From: Rugosimonospora acidiphila | GTDB lineage: Bacteria > Actinomycetota > Actinomycetes > Mycobacteriales > Micromonosporaceae | NCBI RefSeq assembly: GCF_039543385.1 | Contig: NZ_BAABJQ010000004.1 | Span: 310,001 to 374,000 of the forward strand | DNA: 64,000 nucleotides | Reading direction: 5' to 3' | Part shown: positions 50,537-59,530 of the stretch, piece by piece | How the letters are laid out: every line of letters begins with the position of its first letter | Position numbering within the stretch: the first letter of the stretch is position 1 | Position numbers and translations under genes: made by a program | The notes under the pieces: generated by a model | What the model was told of the DNA's origin: nothing | What the model saw: only the letters and a program-made list of their open reading frames with translations | The model's database searches: none

Positions 50537-52147
50537 TCAGTCGGTCAGGTCCACGGTGGCGTACGCCGTGGCCCCGACCGACTCGGCGGTCTTGGCCATC
50601 AGGTCGGCCGCGACGGGCGAGTCGACGGTGAGCGTCATCAGCGCCTCGCCGCCGGCCGACCGCCGGGCGACCTGCATGGCCGCGATGTTCAGCCCGGCAC
50701 CGCCCAGGATCGTGCCGACCGTGCCGACCACGCCCGGCCGGTCCAGGTACCGGAAGAACAGCAGCACGCCGTCCGCGGACAGCTCCAGGTCGAACCCGTC
50801 GACCCCGGTCAGCCGGACCCCGGCGGCCCCCGCGACGCCGTTGTGCACCGTGCCGCACACCTCCACCGCCCGGCCGTCCGGCAGAGCGCCGCGCAGCGAC
50901 ACCAGTGGCGGCTGCTCCTCACCGTCCGGCACGGCCGCGAGCGTGACCTCCACGCCGCGGTCGGCCGCGATCAGCGGCGCGTTGACGTACGTCACCCGCT
51001 CCTCGACCACCGCGGCGAACAGTCCCTTGGTGGCGGCCAGCCTGAGCACTGACACGTCATTGGCCACCACCGGGCCGCGCACCTCGATCTCCACGTTCAC
51101 CGCGACTCCCCCGGCGACGGCGGTGAACACCTTGCCCAGCCGTTCGGCCAGCGGCAGCAGCGGGCGGACGTCCTCGGCGACCACGCCGCCGGCCTGGATG
51201 TTGGCCGCGTCCGGCACGAACTCGCCCCGCAGCGCCAGGCGCACGCTGCGCGCGACGGCGAGCCCGGCCTTGTCCTGAGCCTCGACGGTGGACGCGCCCA
51301 GGTGCGGTACGGCGACCACCGTGTCGAACCGCAGCAGCGGTGAGGAGGTGCACGGCTCCTGTTCGAACACGTCGAGCCCGGCCCCGGCCACCCGACCCTC
51401 GGCCAGCGCGGCGGCCAGCGCCCGCTCGTCGACCAGGCCGCCACGTGCCGCGTTGACGATCCGCGCCGTCGGCTTGACCAGCCGCAGCTCCTTCTCCCCG
51501 ATCAGCCCGATGGTCTCCGGCGTCTTGGGCAGGTGGATGGTGATGAAGTCCGACTCGCGCAGCAGCTCCTCCAGGCCGACCAGCCTGACCCCCAGCTGCG
51601 CCGCCCGGGCCGGTTGGAGGTACGGGTCGTACGCGATCAACCTGGTGCCGAAGGCGGCCATGCGCTGCGCGACCAGCATGCCGATGCGCCCCAGGCCGAC
51701 CACTCCCACGGTCTTGCCCTGGATCTCCACGCCCACGAACCGGGACCGCTTCCACTCGCCCCGGCGCAGCGAGGCGTTGGCCTCGGCGGTGTGCCGGGCG
51801 ACCGAGAGCAGCAGCGTGATGGCCTGTTCGGCGGCGGAGACGATGTTGGAGGTCGGCGCGTTGACCACCATGACGCCGCGGGCGGTGGCGGCCGGCACCG
51901 CCACGTTGTCCAGCCCGACGCCGGCCCGGGCGATCACCCTCAGCCGGGGCGCCGCGGCGATCGCCTCGGCGTCCATCCGGGTGGCGCTGCGCACGATCAC
52001 CGCGTCGGCGTCCGCCAGCCCGGCGAGCAGCGCCGGCCGGTCGGTGCCGTCCGCGTGGCGGACGTCGAAGTCGTCGGCGAGCACGTCGAGTGCCGCCGGA
52101 GCCAGTTCCTCGGTGATGAGCACGACAGGAGTCACGGTGTCGGTCAC
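50537..52147 (-). CDS. serA: D-3-phosphoglycerate dehydrogenase
   Basis: First step of serine synthesis. Rossmann segment TVGVVGLGRIGMLVAQRMAAFG, catalytic Arg/Glu/His in NAARGGLVDERAL, DVFEQEP and PHLGAST. An intervening ASB domain (about 320-450) and a C-terminal ACT domain (FFRYLDRPGVVGTVGTIL) make it the long actinobacterial form. GTG 52147 gives 536 residues and has GCGAGGG upstream; the longer frame to 52252 is not needed. It converges on the ABC gene with 14 bp between. Confidence 0.97.
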   Translation of the reverse strand: MTDTVTPVVLITEELAPAALDVLADDFDVRHADGTDRPALLAGLADADAVIVRSATRMDAEAIAAAPRLRVIARAGVGLDNVAVPAATARGVMVVNAPTSNIVSAAEQAITLLLSVARHTAEANASLRRGEWKRSRFVGVEIQGKTVGVVGLGRIGMLVAQRMAAFGTRLIAYDPYLQPARAAQLGVRLVGLEELLRESDFITIHLPKTPETIGLIGEKELRLVKPTARIVNAARGGLVDERALAAALAEGRVAGAGLDVFEQEPCTSSPLLRFDTVVAVPHLGASTVEAQDKAGLAVARSVRLALRGEFVPDAANIQAGGVVAEDVRPLLPLAERLGKVFTAVAGGVAVNVEIEVRGPVVANDVSVLRLAATKGLFAAVVEERVTYVNAPLIAADRGVEVTLAAVPDGEEQPPLVSLRGALPDGRAVEVCGTVHNGVAGAAGVRLTGVDGFDLELSADGVLLFFRYLDRPGVVGTVGTILGGAGLNIAAMQVARRSAGGEALMTLTVDSPVAADLMAKTAESVGATAYATVDLTD

Positions 52148-52462
52148 GGTGCCCTCGCTTGCCCTCGTTGCGCTGGCGGCCGAGGAGCGCCGCGCCGCGC
52201 TCCCATCGACGTTGATCGTACGGGCCGGGAGGACGCCAGGGGAGATAGACAAATGGCGATTGTTGCCGCGTTACCGAGTACCGCGCCGCTTGCCACGGCG
52301 ATCGTGGCGGGGTCAGAAACGATCGCGGCCGCGGGCCGAACCGATCTGGCGGGGTCAGGAACGATCGTGGCGGGGGTCAGAAACGATCGTGGCGGCGGTC
52401 CACCGCTCGGGTGGCCGCCGCCAGGATCTCAGGCGTCGCTGGGAGCCGGGACGATCCGGCGC
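52148..52462. other. 315-bp serA-ilvC intergenic region with imperfect repeats
   Basis: No gene is supported. Its main content is the repeat listed separately. Both flanking genes are on the minus strand, so this is where serA's promoter or the ilvBNC terminator should be, but I see no clear T-tailed hairpin. Confidence 0.4.
52299..52400. repeat. About 20-bp imperfect repeats downstream of ilvC
   Basis: Units CGATCGTGGCGGGGTCAGAA, CGATCTGGCGGGGTCAGGAA, CGATCGTGGCGGGGGTCAGA and CGATCGTGGCGGCGGTC. The first two are separated by 22 other bases and the last three are adjacent. Confidence 0.7.
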
Positions 52463-53476
52463 TCAGGCCGTCTCGGTGATCGGCCGGTCCACCCAGCTCA
52501 TCATCCCGCGCAGCTGCTTGCCGGTCTCCTCGATCGGGTGCGCCGCGCTCTCCGCCCGCCACTTGTTGAAGTTCGGGCGGCCGGCGTCGTCCTCGGACAT
52601 CCACTCGCGGGCGAACTCGCCGCTCTGGATCTCTCCGAGGATCTTGCGCATCTCGTCCTTGACCCGGGCGTCGACCACCCGCGGGCCCCGCGAGTAGTCG
52701 CCGTACTCGGCGGTGTCCGAGATGCTGTACCGCATCCGGGCGATGCCGCCCTCGTACATCAGGTCAACGATGAGCTTGAGCTCGTGCAGGCACTCGAAGT
52801 ATGCGATCTCCGGCGCGTACCCGGCCTCGGTGAGCACCTCGAACCCGGTCTGTACCAGCGCCGAGGCGCCGCCGCACAGCACCGCCTGCTCGCCGAACAG
52901 GTCGGTCTCGGTCTCTTCCTTGAACGTGGTCTTGATGGCACCGGCGCGGGTGCCGCCGATGCCCCGCGCGTAGGACAGCGCCAGGGCCAGCGCCTGCCCG
53001 GTCGCGTCCTGCTCGACCGCGACCAGGACCGGAACGCCCTTGCCGTCGACGAACTGACGGCGCACCAGGTGGCCCGGGCCCTTCGGCGCGACCATGGCCA
53101 CGTCGATGTCGGCCGGCGGCTCGATCAGCCCGTACCGGATGTTCAGGCCGTGCCCGAAGAACAGGGCCTTGCCCGGCTTCAGGTTCGGCGCGATGTCGTC
53201 GGCGTAGATCTTGCGCTGCGCCGTGTCCGGTGCGAGCAGCATGATCACGTCGGCCCAGGCGCTCACCTCGGCCGGCGTGCCCACCTCAAGACCCTGCTCC
53301 TGCGCCTTCGCCCGGCTCTTCGAGCCCTCCGGAAGGCCGATCCGCACCTCGACGCCGGAGTCGCGCAGCGACAGCGCGTGGGCGTGTCCCTGGCTGCCGT
53401 ACCCGATGACGGCGACCTTCTTGCCGGCGACGAGGGACAGGTCCGCGTCGTCGTCGTAGTAGACCTCAGCGGTCAC
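52463..53476 (-). CDS. ilvC: Ketol-acid reductoisomerase (class I)
   Basis: NADPH- and Mg-dependent isomerisation and reduction of acetohydroxy acids in Val/Ile/Leu synthesis. Rossmann KKVAVIGYGSQGHAHALSLR, VAPKGPGHLVRRQF, and the helical domain with EETETDLFGEQAVLCGG (metal ligands Asp/Glu). 337 residues is the class I length. GTG 53476 follows AAAGGAAA; the longer frame to 53557 is unlikely. It is the third gene of the ilvB-ilvN-ilvC operon. Confidence 0.97.
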   Translation of the reverse strand: MTAEVYYDDDADLSLVAGKKVAVIGYGSQGHAHALSLRDSGVEVRIGLPEGSKSRAKAQEQGLEVGTPAEVSAWADVIMLLAPDTAQRKIYADDIAPNLKPGKALFFGHGLNIRYGLIEPPADIDVAMVAPKGPGHLVRRQFVDGKGVPVLVAVEQDATGQALALALSYARGIGGTRAGAIKTTFKEETETDLFGEQAVLCGGASALVQTGFEVLTEAGYAPEIAYFECLHELKLIVDLMYEGGIARMRYSISDTAEYGDYSRGPRVVDARVKDEMRKILGEIQSGEFAREWMSEDDAGRPNFNKWRAESAAHPIEETGKQLRGMMSWVDRPITETA

Positions 53477-53510
53477 GTTTGAGTTTCCTTTCCAACTAGC
53501 GTGGGCCTGC

Positions 53511-54029
53511 TCAAGCGGCCGCGCGGAGCGCGGGACCACTGATCGACCGTGAGCCACGGCCGATCGCGACCAGGCCGGACTGCACCATTTCCTTGATCCC
53601 GTACGGTTCGAGGTCGCGCAGCAGCGCGTCCAGCTTATCGGCGGTACCCGTTGCCTCGATCGTCAACGTGTCCGGGGCGACGTCCACCACCCGGGCCCGG
53701 AACAGGTTCACTGTCTCCAGGATCTGGGTGCGGGTTGGCCGGTCCGCGCGGACCTTGACCAAGAGAAGCTCGCGGTGCACGCTCGTGGCCGGCTCCAGCT
53801 CGACAATTTTCAAAACGTTCACCAGCTTGTTGAGCTGCTTCGTCACCTGCTCCAGGGGTGAGGAGTCGGCGTTGACGACGATGGTGATGCGGGAGACCTC
53901 GGGGTGTTCGGTCTCGCCGACCGCGAGCGAGTCGATGTTGAAGCCGCGCCGGGAGAACAGCTGAGCCACCCGGGCGAGCACGCCCGGTTTGTTCTCGACC
54001 AGTACCGACAGCGTGTGCTTGTCGCTCAT
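53511..54029 (-). CDS. ilvN: Acetolactate synthase small (regulatory) subunit
   Basis: Binds valine and controls the large subunit. ACT domain at 1-80 (HTLSVLVENKPGVLARVAQL, RRGFNIDSLAVGETEHPEVSR) and the C-terminal IlvH-type domain. 172 residues is usual. ATG 54029 has GAGGGATC upstream. Between ilvB (40 bp) and ilvC (34 bp). Confidence 0.97.
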   Translation of the reverse strand: MSDKHTLSVLVENKPGVLARVAQLFSRRGFNIDSLAVGETEHPEVSRITIVVNADSSPLEQVTKQLNKLVNVLKIVELEPATSVHRELLLVKVRADRPTRTQILETVNLFRARVVDVAPDTLTIEATGTADKLDALLRDLEPYGIKEMVQSGLVAIGRGSRSISGPALRAAA

Positions 54030-54069
54030 CACAGGTGATCCCTCTTCGTTGCGATCTCGGCGGCCGGCA

Positions 54070-55968
54070 TCAGAGGTCGTCCTCGTCGAAGGCCGGGCGG
54101 ACGCCACGGGCGAACATGATCTCATCGTTGCTGGTACCGGCGGCGACCATCGGCCACACCATCGCGTCCTTGCCGACCACGAAGTCGACCACGACCGGCG
54201 CGTCGTCGATGGCCATCGCCGCCTCGATCGTCTTGTCGACGTCGTCCTTGGACTCGCAGCGCAGTCCGATGCAGCCCAGCGCCTCGGCGAGCTTCACGAA
54301 GTCCGGCACCCGGTGCTTGTGGGTGCCCAGGTCGGTGTTGGAGTAGCGCTCGTTGTAGAACAGCGTCTGCCACTGGCGCACCATGCCCAGGTTGCCGTTG
54401 TTGATCACGGCGACCTTGAGCGGGATGTTCTCCAGCGCGCAGGTGGCCAGCTCCTGATTGGTCATCTGGAAGCAGCCGTCACCGTCGATCGCCCACACCG
54501 TGCTGTCCGGCCGGCCGACCTTCGCGCCCATCGCGGCGGGCACCGCGAATCCCATGGTGCCCAGGCCCCCGGAGTTGATCCAGGTGGCCGGGTTCTCGTA
54601 CGAGATGAACTGGGACGCCCACATCTGGTGCTGGCCCACGCCGGCCACGTACACGGTGTCCGGCCCGGCGATCTCGCCGATCCGCTTGATCACGTGCTGC
54701 GGGGCGAGCGTGCCGTCGGTCGGCTCCTCCCAACCCAGCGGGTACCGCCCGCTCAGCTCGTCGAGCGTGCGCCACCACTCCTCCAGGTCGGCCTGGCGCC
54801 CGGCGGTGTGCTCGGCGGTCACCGCGGCGATCAGCTCGTCGATGACGAACCGGGCGTCGCCCACGATCGGCACGTCCGCGGTGCGGTTCTTGCCGATCTC
54901 GGCGGGGTCGATGTCGGCGTGCACCACCGCCGCGTTCGGCGCGAACGAGGGCAGGTGGCCGGTGACGCGGTCGTCGAAGCGCGCGCCCAGCGCGACGATC
55001 AGGTCGGCCCGCTGCAGCGAGTACACGGCTGGCACGGTGCCGTGCATGCCGGGCATGCCCAGGTGCTGCCGGTGCGAGTCGGGGAACGCGCCGCGCGCCA
55101 TCAGTGTGGTGACCACCGGGATTCCGGTCAGCTCGGCCAGCGTCCGCAGCGCCTGGGCGGCGCCGGCGCGCAGCACCCCGCCGCCGACGTACAGCACCGG
55201 CCGGCGGGCGCCGACCATCATCCGGGCCGCCTCGCGGATCTGCTTGCCGTGCGGGTGCAGGGTCGGCCGGTAGCCGGGCAGGTCCAGGGTCGGCGGCCAG
55301 GAGAAGCTCGTCTGCCCCTGCAGCACGTCCTTGGGGATGTCCACCAGCACCGGGCCGGGACGGCCGCTGGATGCCAGGTGGAACGCCTCCGCCAGGATCC
55401 TGGGCAGCTCCTCGCCGGTCTGCACGAGGTAGTTGTGCTTGGTGATCGGCACCGTGATGCCGGCGATGTCCGCCTCCTGGAAGGCGTCCGTGCCGATCGC
55501 GCTGCGCGACACCTGGCCGGTGATCGCGACTATGCCGATCGAGTCCATGTAGGCGTCCGCGATCGGGGTGACCAGGTTGGTCGCGCCCGGACCCGAGGTG
55601 GCCATGCAGACGCCGACCCTGCCGGTGGCGTGCGCGTAGCCGCTGGCGGCGTGGCCCGCGCCCTGCTCGTGGCGGACCAGGATGTGACGGACCGCGGAGT
55701 CGAACAGCGGGTCGTAGGCGGGCAGGATGGCGCCGCCCGGGATCCCGAACACCACGTCTACGTCTAGTGCCTCGAGCGAGCGGACGAGCGCGCTGGCGCC
55801 GGTCATCGGCTCGTTGACCAGAGCCTTCGCGCGGACGGGCCGGTCGGCCGGTACCCGGGGCGAGGCGGCGGCCGGCTGCGCGGGCGCCGGGATGGCGCGG
55901 CCGGTGGCCGCCTGCCGATCCGGGGCGGCGCCGCGATGGGCGATGATGTCGGGTGTCGGTTTCGTCAT
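54070..55968 (-). CDS. ilvB: Acetolactate synthase large subunit
   Basis: ThDP- and FAD-dependent first common step of Val/Leu/Ile synthesis. The core starts near residue 55 (VRSLEALDVDVVFGIPGG). RHEQGAGHAASGYAHATG contains the catalytic Glu, and the ThDP site is DGDGCFQMTNQELATC with NNGNLGMV. The first 55 residues are an Ala/Pro-rich extension. Length 632. ATG 55968. The leader upstream contains the attenuator. Confidence 0.97.
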   Translation of the reverse strand: MTKPTPDIIAHRGAAPDRQAATGRAIPAPAQPAAASPRVPADRPVRAKALVNEPMTGASALVRSLEALDVDVVFGIPGGAILPAYDPLFDSAVRHILVRHEQGAGHAASGYAHATGRVGVCMATSGPGATNLVTPIADAYMDSIGIVAITGQVSRSAIGTDAFQEADIAGITVPITKHNYLVQTGEELPRILAEAFHLASSGRPGPVLVDIPKDVLQGQTSFSWPPTLDLPGYRPTLHPHGKQIREAARMMVGARRPVLYVGGGVLRAGAAQALRTLAELTGIPVVTTLMARGAFPDSHRQHLGMPGMHGTVPAVYSLQRADLIVALGARFDDRVTGHLPSFAPNAAVVHADIDPAEIGKNRTADVPIVGDARFVIDELIAAVTAEHTAGRQADLEEWWRTLDELSGRYPLGWEEPTDGTLAPQHVIKRIGEIAGPDTVYVAGVGQHQMWASQFISYENPATWINSGGLGTMGFAVPAAMGAKVGRPDSTVWAIDGDGCFQMTNQELATCALENIPLKVAVINNGNLGMVRQWQTLFYNERYSNTDLGTHKHRVPDFVKLAEALGCIGLRCESKDDVDKTIEAAMAIDDAPVVVDFVVGKDAMVWPMVAAGTSNDEIMFARGVRPAFDEDDL

Positions 55969-56024
55969 GTCAGGCCTTTGCTCGAAGTGTTCGACTCGCT
56001 GATACGGACCTGGTCTCGGGCATT

Positions 56025-56055
56025 AAAAAAGCCCGCGTGCTGGACGCACGGGGCT
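56025..56055 (-). terminator. Attenuator terminator of the ilvB leader
   Basis: AGCCCCGTGC (56055-56046), loop GTCCA, GCACGCGGGCT (56040-56030) with one bulge, then TTTTT. It is a canonical intrinsic terminator, about 60 bp before the ilvB start, where only attenuation makes sense. Confidence 0.9.
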
Positions 56056-56088
56056 GACGCACTCTCCGGAACGGGTGGAGAGTGCGTC
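56056..56088 (-). promoter_or_regulatory. Perfect hairpin of the ilvB leader, starting at the leader stop codon
   Basis: GACGCACTCTCC (56088-56077), nine-base loop, GGAGAGTGCGTC (56067-56056), a perfect 12-bp stem. The first G is the third base of the leader-peptide TAG. It abuts the terminator with no spacing. GTGCGTC in the 3' arm recurs in the terminator 5' arm, so the 5' arm could pair with either. Confidence 0.88.
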
Positions 56089-56123
56089 TAGGTAAGTACT
56101 CGGGTGAGCCGGGACGATGACAT
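56088..56123 (-). CDS. ilvB leader peptide, MSSSRLTRVLT
   Basis: An 11-residue ORF with Leu at 6, Val at 9 and Leu at 10, right for sensing branched-chain amino acids. The ATG lies seven bases after CAGAGT (56136-56131), and TTGACT (56159-56154) is 17 bases before that. There is no ribosome site, so leaderless translation is likely. Same length as the cimA leader peptide and both contain Ser-Arg-Leu. Confidence 0.8.
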   Translation of the reverse strand: MSSSRLTRVLT

Positions 56124-56130
56124 GTTGCCT

Positions 56131-56159
56131 ACTCTGACGCATCTCATTCGCTGAGTCAA
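56131..56159 (-). promoter_or_regulatory. ilvBNC promoter
   Basis: TTGACT, 17-bp spacer, CAGAGT, then seven bases to the leader ATG. Best sigma-70-type match of the operon. Confidence 0.7.
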
Positions 56160-56298
56160 CCTGTCCCAGCATCCGGACGATCCGCAGGTGACCCCGTTGC
56201 CCGCGCGTCCCACCGCCGGGAAGGTCCATCCGTCCCGCCAAATGGACCGGCGGGACTGGGTGTCGCCGCGACCGGCCCGCCGGTGACAAACTGGGCGG

Positions 56299-58146
56299 AT
56301 GCCTGAGCTGCGGTCGAAGACCTCCACCCACGGCCGGACCATGGCCGGCGCGCGCGCCCTGTGGCGGGCCACCGGAATGACCGACGCCGATTTCGGCAAG
56401 CCGATCATCGCCATCGCCAACAGCTTCACCCAGTTCGTACCGGGGCATGTGCACCTGCGCGACCTCGGTGCCCTGGTGGCCGAGTCGATCGCCGAGGCCG
56501 GCGGGGTCGGCCGGGAGTTCAACACGATCGCGGTGGACGACGGGATCGCCATGGGCCACGGCGGGATGCTCTACTCCCTGCCCAGCCGGGAGCTGATCGC
56601 CGACTCCGTCGAGTACATGGTCAACGCGCACTGCGCCGACGCCCTGGTGTGTATCTCCAACTGCGACAAGATCACGCCCGGCATGCTGCTGGCCGCGCTG
56701 CGCCTGAACATCCCGACCGTGTTCGTGTCCGGTGGCCCCATGGAGGCCGGCAAGACGGTGGCGATCGAGGGCGTCGTGCACTCCCGGATCGACCTGATCG
56801 ACGCGATGATCGCCTCGTCCAACGAGGCGGTGACCGACGCCCAGCTCGACGAGATCGAGCGCTCGGCGTGCCCGACCTGCGGCTCGTGCTCCGGCATGTT
56901 CACCGCCAACTCGATGAACTGCCTGACCGAGGCGATGGGCCTGGCGCTGCCCGGCAACGGCTCGACGCTGGCCACCCACGCCGCCCGCCGGGCGCTGTTC
57001 CAGGAGGCCGGCCGGGTGGTGGTCGACCTGGCCCACCGGTACTACGACAACGACGACCACTCGGTCCTGCCGCGCTCGATCGCGAGCCCGCACGCGTTCG
57101 AGAACGCGATGGCCCTGGACGTGGCGATGGGCGGCTCCACCAACACGGTGCTGCACCTGCTGGCCGCGGCCCGGGAGGCGGGGCTGGACTTCGGCGTGGC
57201 CGACATCGACGCGGTCTCCCGCCGGGTGCCGTGCCTGGCCAAGGTCGCGCCGAACACGCCGAAGTACCACATGGAGGACGTGCACCGGGCCGGCGGCATC
57301 CCGGCCATCCTCGGCGAGCTGAACCGGGCCGGGCTGCTGCACCGGGACGTGACGACGGTCCACTCGTCCAGTGTGGACGAGTGGCTGTCCACCTGGGACG
57401 TCCGCGCCCCCGCGCCGTCCGCGGAGGCGGTCGAGCTGTTCCACGCGGCACCCGGGGGTGTCCGCACCACCGAGCCGTTCTCCACCGCCAACCGCTGGGA
57501 CCGGCTGGACACCGACGCCGCGGACGGCTGCATCCGCTCGATCGACCACGCCTACTCCGCCGACGGCGGCCTGGCCATCCTGTTCGGCAACATCGCGCCC
57601 GAGGGCTGCGTGGTCAAGACCGCCGGGGTGCCGGAGGAGGTGTGGCGGTTCAGCGGGCCGGCCGTGGTGTTCGAGTCGCAGGAGGACGCGGTCAGCGGCA
57701 TCCTGGCCGACCGGGTCAAGCCCGGCGACGTCGTGGTGATCCGGTACGAGGGTCCGCGCGGCGGCCCGGGCATGCAGGAGATGCTCTACCCGACCTCGTT
57801 CCTGAAGGGCCGGGGGCTGGGCCGCGCCTGCGCCCTGATCACCGACGGCCGGTTCAGCGGCGGCACCAGCGGGCTGTCCATCGGGCACATCTCGCCCGAG
57901 GCGGCCGGCGGCGGCCTGATCGCGCTGGTCGAGGACGGCGACCTGCTGGAGATCGACATCCCCGGCCGCCGGCTCGAGCTGGCGGTCCCCGACGAGGTGC
58001 TGCAGGCCCGGCGTGTCGCGCAGGAGAAGCGGGACCGGCCATACTCCCCCGCCGACCGGCAGCGGTCGGTGTCCGCGGCGCTGCGCGCGTACGCGTCGAT
58101 GGCCACCAGCGCGAGCGACGGCGCGTACCGGAAGGTCCCCGAGTAG
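56299..58146 (+). CDS. ilvD: Dihydroxy-acid dehydratase
   Basis: Fe-S dehydratase giving the 2-keto acids of Val and Ile. Start ELRSKTSTHGRTMAGARALW, cluster cysteines in SNCDKITPGM and CPTCGSCSGMFTANSMNC, and the family end GRFSGGTSGLSIGH. 615 residues is usual. ATG 56299; GGGCGG is next to it and CAAACT six bases before, so the start may be leaderless. It is divergent from the ilvB leader. Confidence 0.97.
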   Translation: MPELRSKTSTHGRTMAGARALWRATGMTDADFGKPIIAIANSFTQFVPGHVHLRDLGALVAESIAEAGGVGREFNTIAVDDGIAMGHGGMLYSLPSRELIADSVEYMVNAHCADALVCISNCDKITPGMLLAALRLNIPTVFVSGGPMEAGKTVAIEGVVHSRIDLIDAMIASSNEAVTDAQLDEIERSACPTCGSCSGMFTANSMNCLTEAMGLALPGNGSTLATHAARRALFQEAGRVVVDLAHRYYDNDDHSVLPRSIASPHAFENAMALDVAMGGSTNTVLHLLAAAREAGLDFGVADIDAVSRRVPCLAKVAPNTPKYHMEDVHRAGGIPAILGELNRAGLLHRDVTTVHSSSVDEWLSTWDVRAPAPSAEAVELFHAAPGGVRTTEPFSTANRWDRLDTDAADGCIRSIDHAYSADGGLAILFGNIAPEGCVVKTAGVPEEVWRFSGPAVVFESQEDAVSGILADRVKPGDVVVIRYEGPRGGPGMQEMLYPTSFLKGRGLGRACALITDGRFSGGTSGLSIGHISPEAAGGGLIALVEDGDLLEIDIPGRRLELAVPDEVLQARRVAQEKRDRPYSPADRQRSVSAALRAYASMATSASDGAYRKVPE

Positions 58147-58261
58147 GTGCCGCCCGCGGCGGCCCGCCGAACTAGGATCGGGGGGTCGCCGCGACCGGCG
58201 CGTCGGGGTGGAGTCGACCACCGGGAAGCGACGCGGACGACGGCACCGTGAGGAGTAGCCC

Positions 58262-59530
58262 ATGCACACCCCGCCGATTCCGCACCTGGCCGCCACCGAC
58301 CCGCGGCTCGCCGAGCTGATCGAGGCCGAGGCCCAGCGCCAGCACGACAAGCTGCGCATGATCGCTTCGGAGAACTACGTCTCCGCCGCCGTGCTCGAGG
58401 CCACCGGCAGCGTGCTGACCAACAAGTACTCCGAGGGCTACGCGGGCAAGCGCTACTACGAGGGTCAGCAGCTCATCGACCAGATCGAGACGCTGGCCAT
58501 CGAGCGGGCCAAGGGGCTGTTCGGGGTCGACCACGCCAACGTCCAGCCCTACTCGGGCTCGCCCGCCAACCTGGCCGTCTACCTGGCGTTCCTGCGGCCC
58601 GGCGACGCCGTGATGGGGATGTCGCTGCCGATGGGCGGTCACCTCACCCACGGCTGGTCGGTCTCGGCCACCGGCAAGTGGTTCCGCTCGGTGCGGTACG
58701 GGGTGAAGGCGGAGACCGGGCGCACCGACCTGGACCAGGTGCGCGAGCTGGCCCTGGCCGAGCGACCCAAGGTCATTTTCTGCGGCGGTACGGCGATCCC
58801 GCGGACCATCGACTTCCCGGCCTTCGCCCAGATCGCGCGGGAGATCGACGCCGTGCTGGTGGCCGACATCGCGCACATCGCCGGGCTGATCGCTGGCGGC
58901 GCCCACCCGTCCCCGGTCGGGTACGCCGACGTGATCACGACCACCACGCACAAGACCCTGCGCGGCCCCCGTGGCGCGATGATCATGACTACCGCCGAGC
59001 GGGCCACCGCGATCGACAAGGCGGTCTTCCCCGGCCTGCAGGGCGGACCGCACAACCACACCACGGCGGGGATCGCGGTCGCGCTGCACGAGGCGGCGCA
59101 GCCGACCTTCCGGGACTACGCGCACCAGGTGGTCGCCAACGCCAGGGCGCTGGCCGAGGCACTGACCGAGCGCGGCTTCGACCTGATCTCCGGCGGCACC
59201 GACAACCACCTGATCCTGGTCGACCTGACCAGCAAGGGCATCGGGGGCAAGCCGGCGGCCCAGGCGCTGGACCGGGCCGGCATCGAGCTGAACTACAACA
59301 CCGTGCCGTTCGACACCCGCAAGCCGTTCGATCCGTCGGGCATCCGGCTGGGCACGGCGGCGTTCACCACGCGCGGGCTCACCGAGACGCAGATGCCGCA
59401 GGTGGCGGGCTGGATCGACGAGGCGGTCCGGGCCGCGGCCGCGGCCGACGAGGCGGCGCTGGACAAGATCGCCGCACAGGTACGGGACCTGCTCGCCGGG
59501 TACCCGGCGCCGGGCTACACCGCCGCCTGA
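58262..59530 (+). CDS. glyA: Serine hydroxymethyltransferase
   Basis: PLP enzyme that swaps a one-carbon unit between serine/glycine and tetrahydrofolate. Family marks: KLRMIASENYVSAAVLEATG, YSEGYAGKRYYEGQ, and the PLP lysine in TTTTHKTLRGPRG. Length 422 is normal. ATG 58262 has GAGGAG at good spacing. The last 16 bases overlap the 3' end of the HxlR gene on the other strand. Confidence 0.97.
   Translation: MHTPPIPHLAATDPRLAELIEAEAQRQHDKLRMIASENYVSAAVLEATGSVLTNKYSEGYAGKRYYEGQQLIDQIETLAIERAKGLFGVDHANVQPYSGSPANLAVYLAFLRPGDAVMGMSLPMGGHLTHGWSVSATGKWFRSVRYGVKAETGRTDLDQVRELALAERPKVIFCGGTAIPRTIDFPAFAQIAREIDAVLVADIAHIAGLIAGGAHPSPVGYADVITTTTHKTLRGPRGAMIMTTAERATAIDKAVFPGLQGGPHNHTTAGIAVALHEAAQPTFRDYAHQVVANARALAEALTERGFDLISGGTDNHLILVDLTSKGIGGKPAAQALDRAGIELNYNTVPFDTRKPFDPSGIRLGTAAFTTRGLTETQMPQVAGWIDEAVRAAAAADEAALDKIAAQVRDLLAGYPAPGYTAA

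Noticed and set aside
56025..56123. T-box riboswitch upstream of ilvB
   Set aside because: No specifier loop or T-box bulge sequence (TGGNACC type) is seen; the short ORF and adjoining hairpins fit peptide attenuation better.
56023..58359. A 778-codon minus-strand open frame over ilvD
   Set aside because: ilvD on the plus strand has full cluster motifs and normal length; the antisense frame is a shadow.
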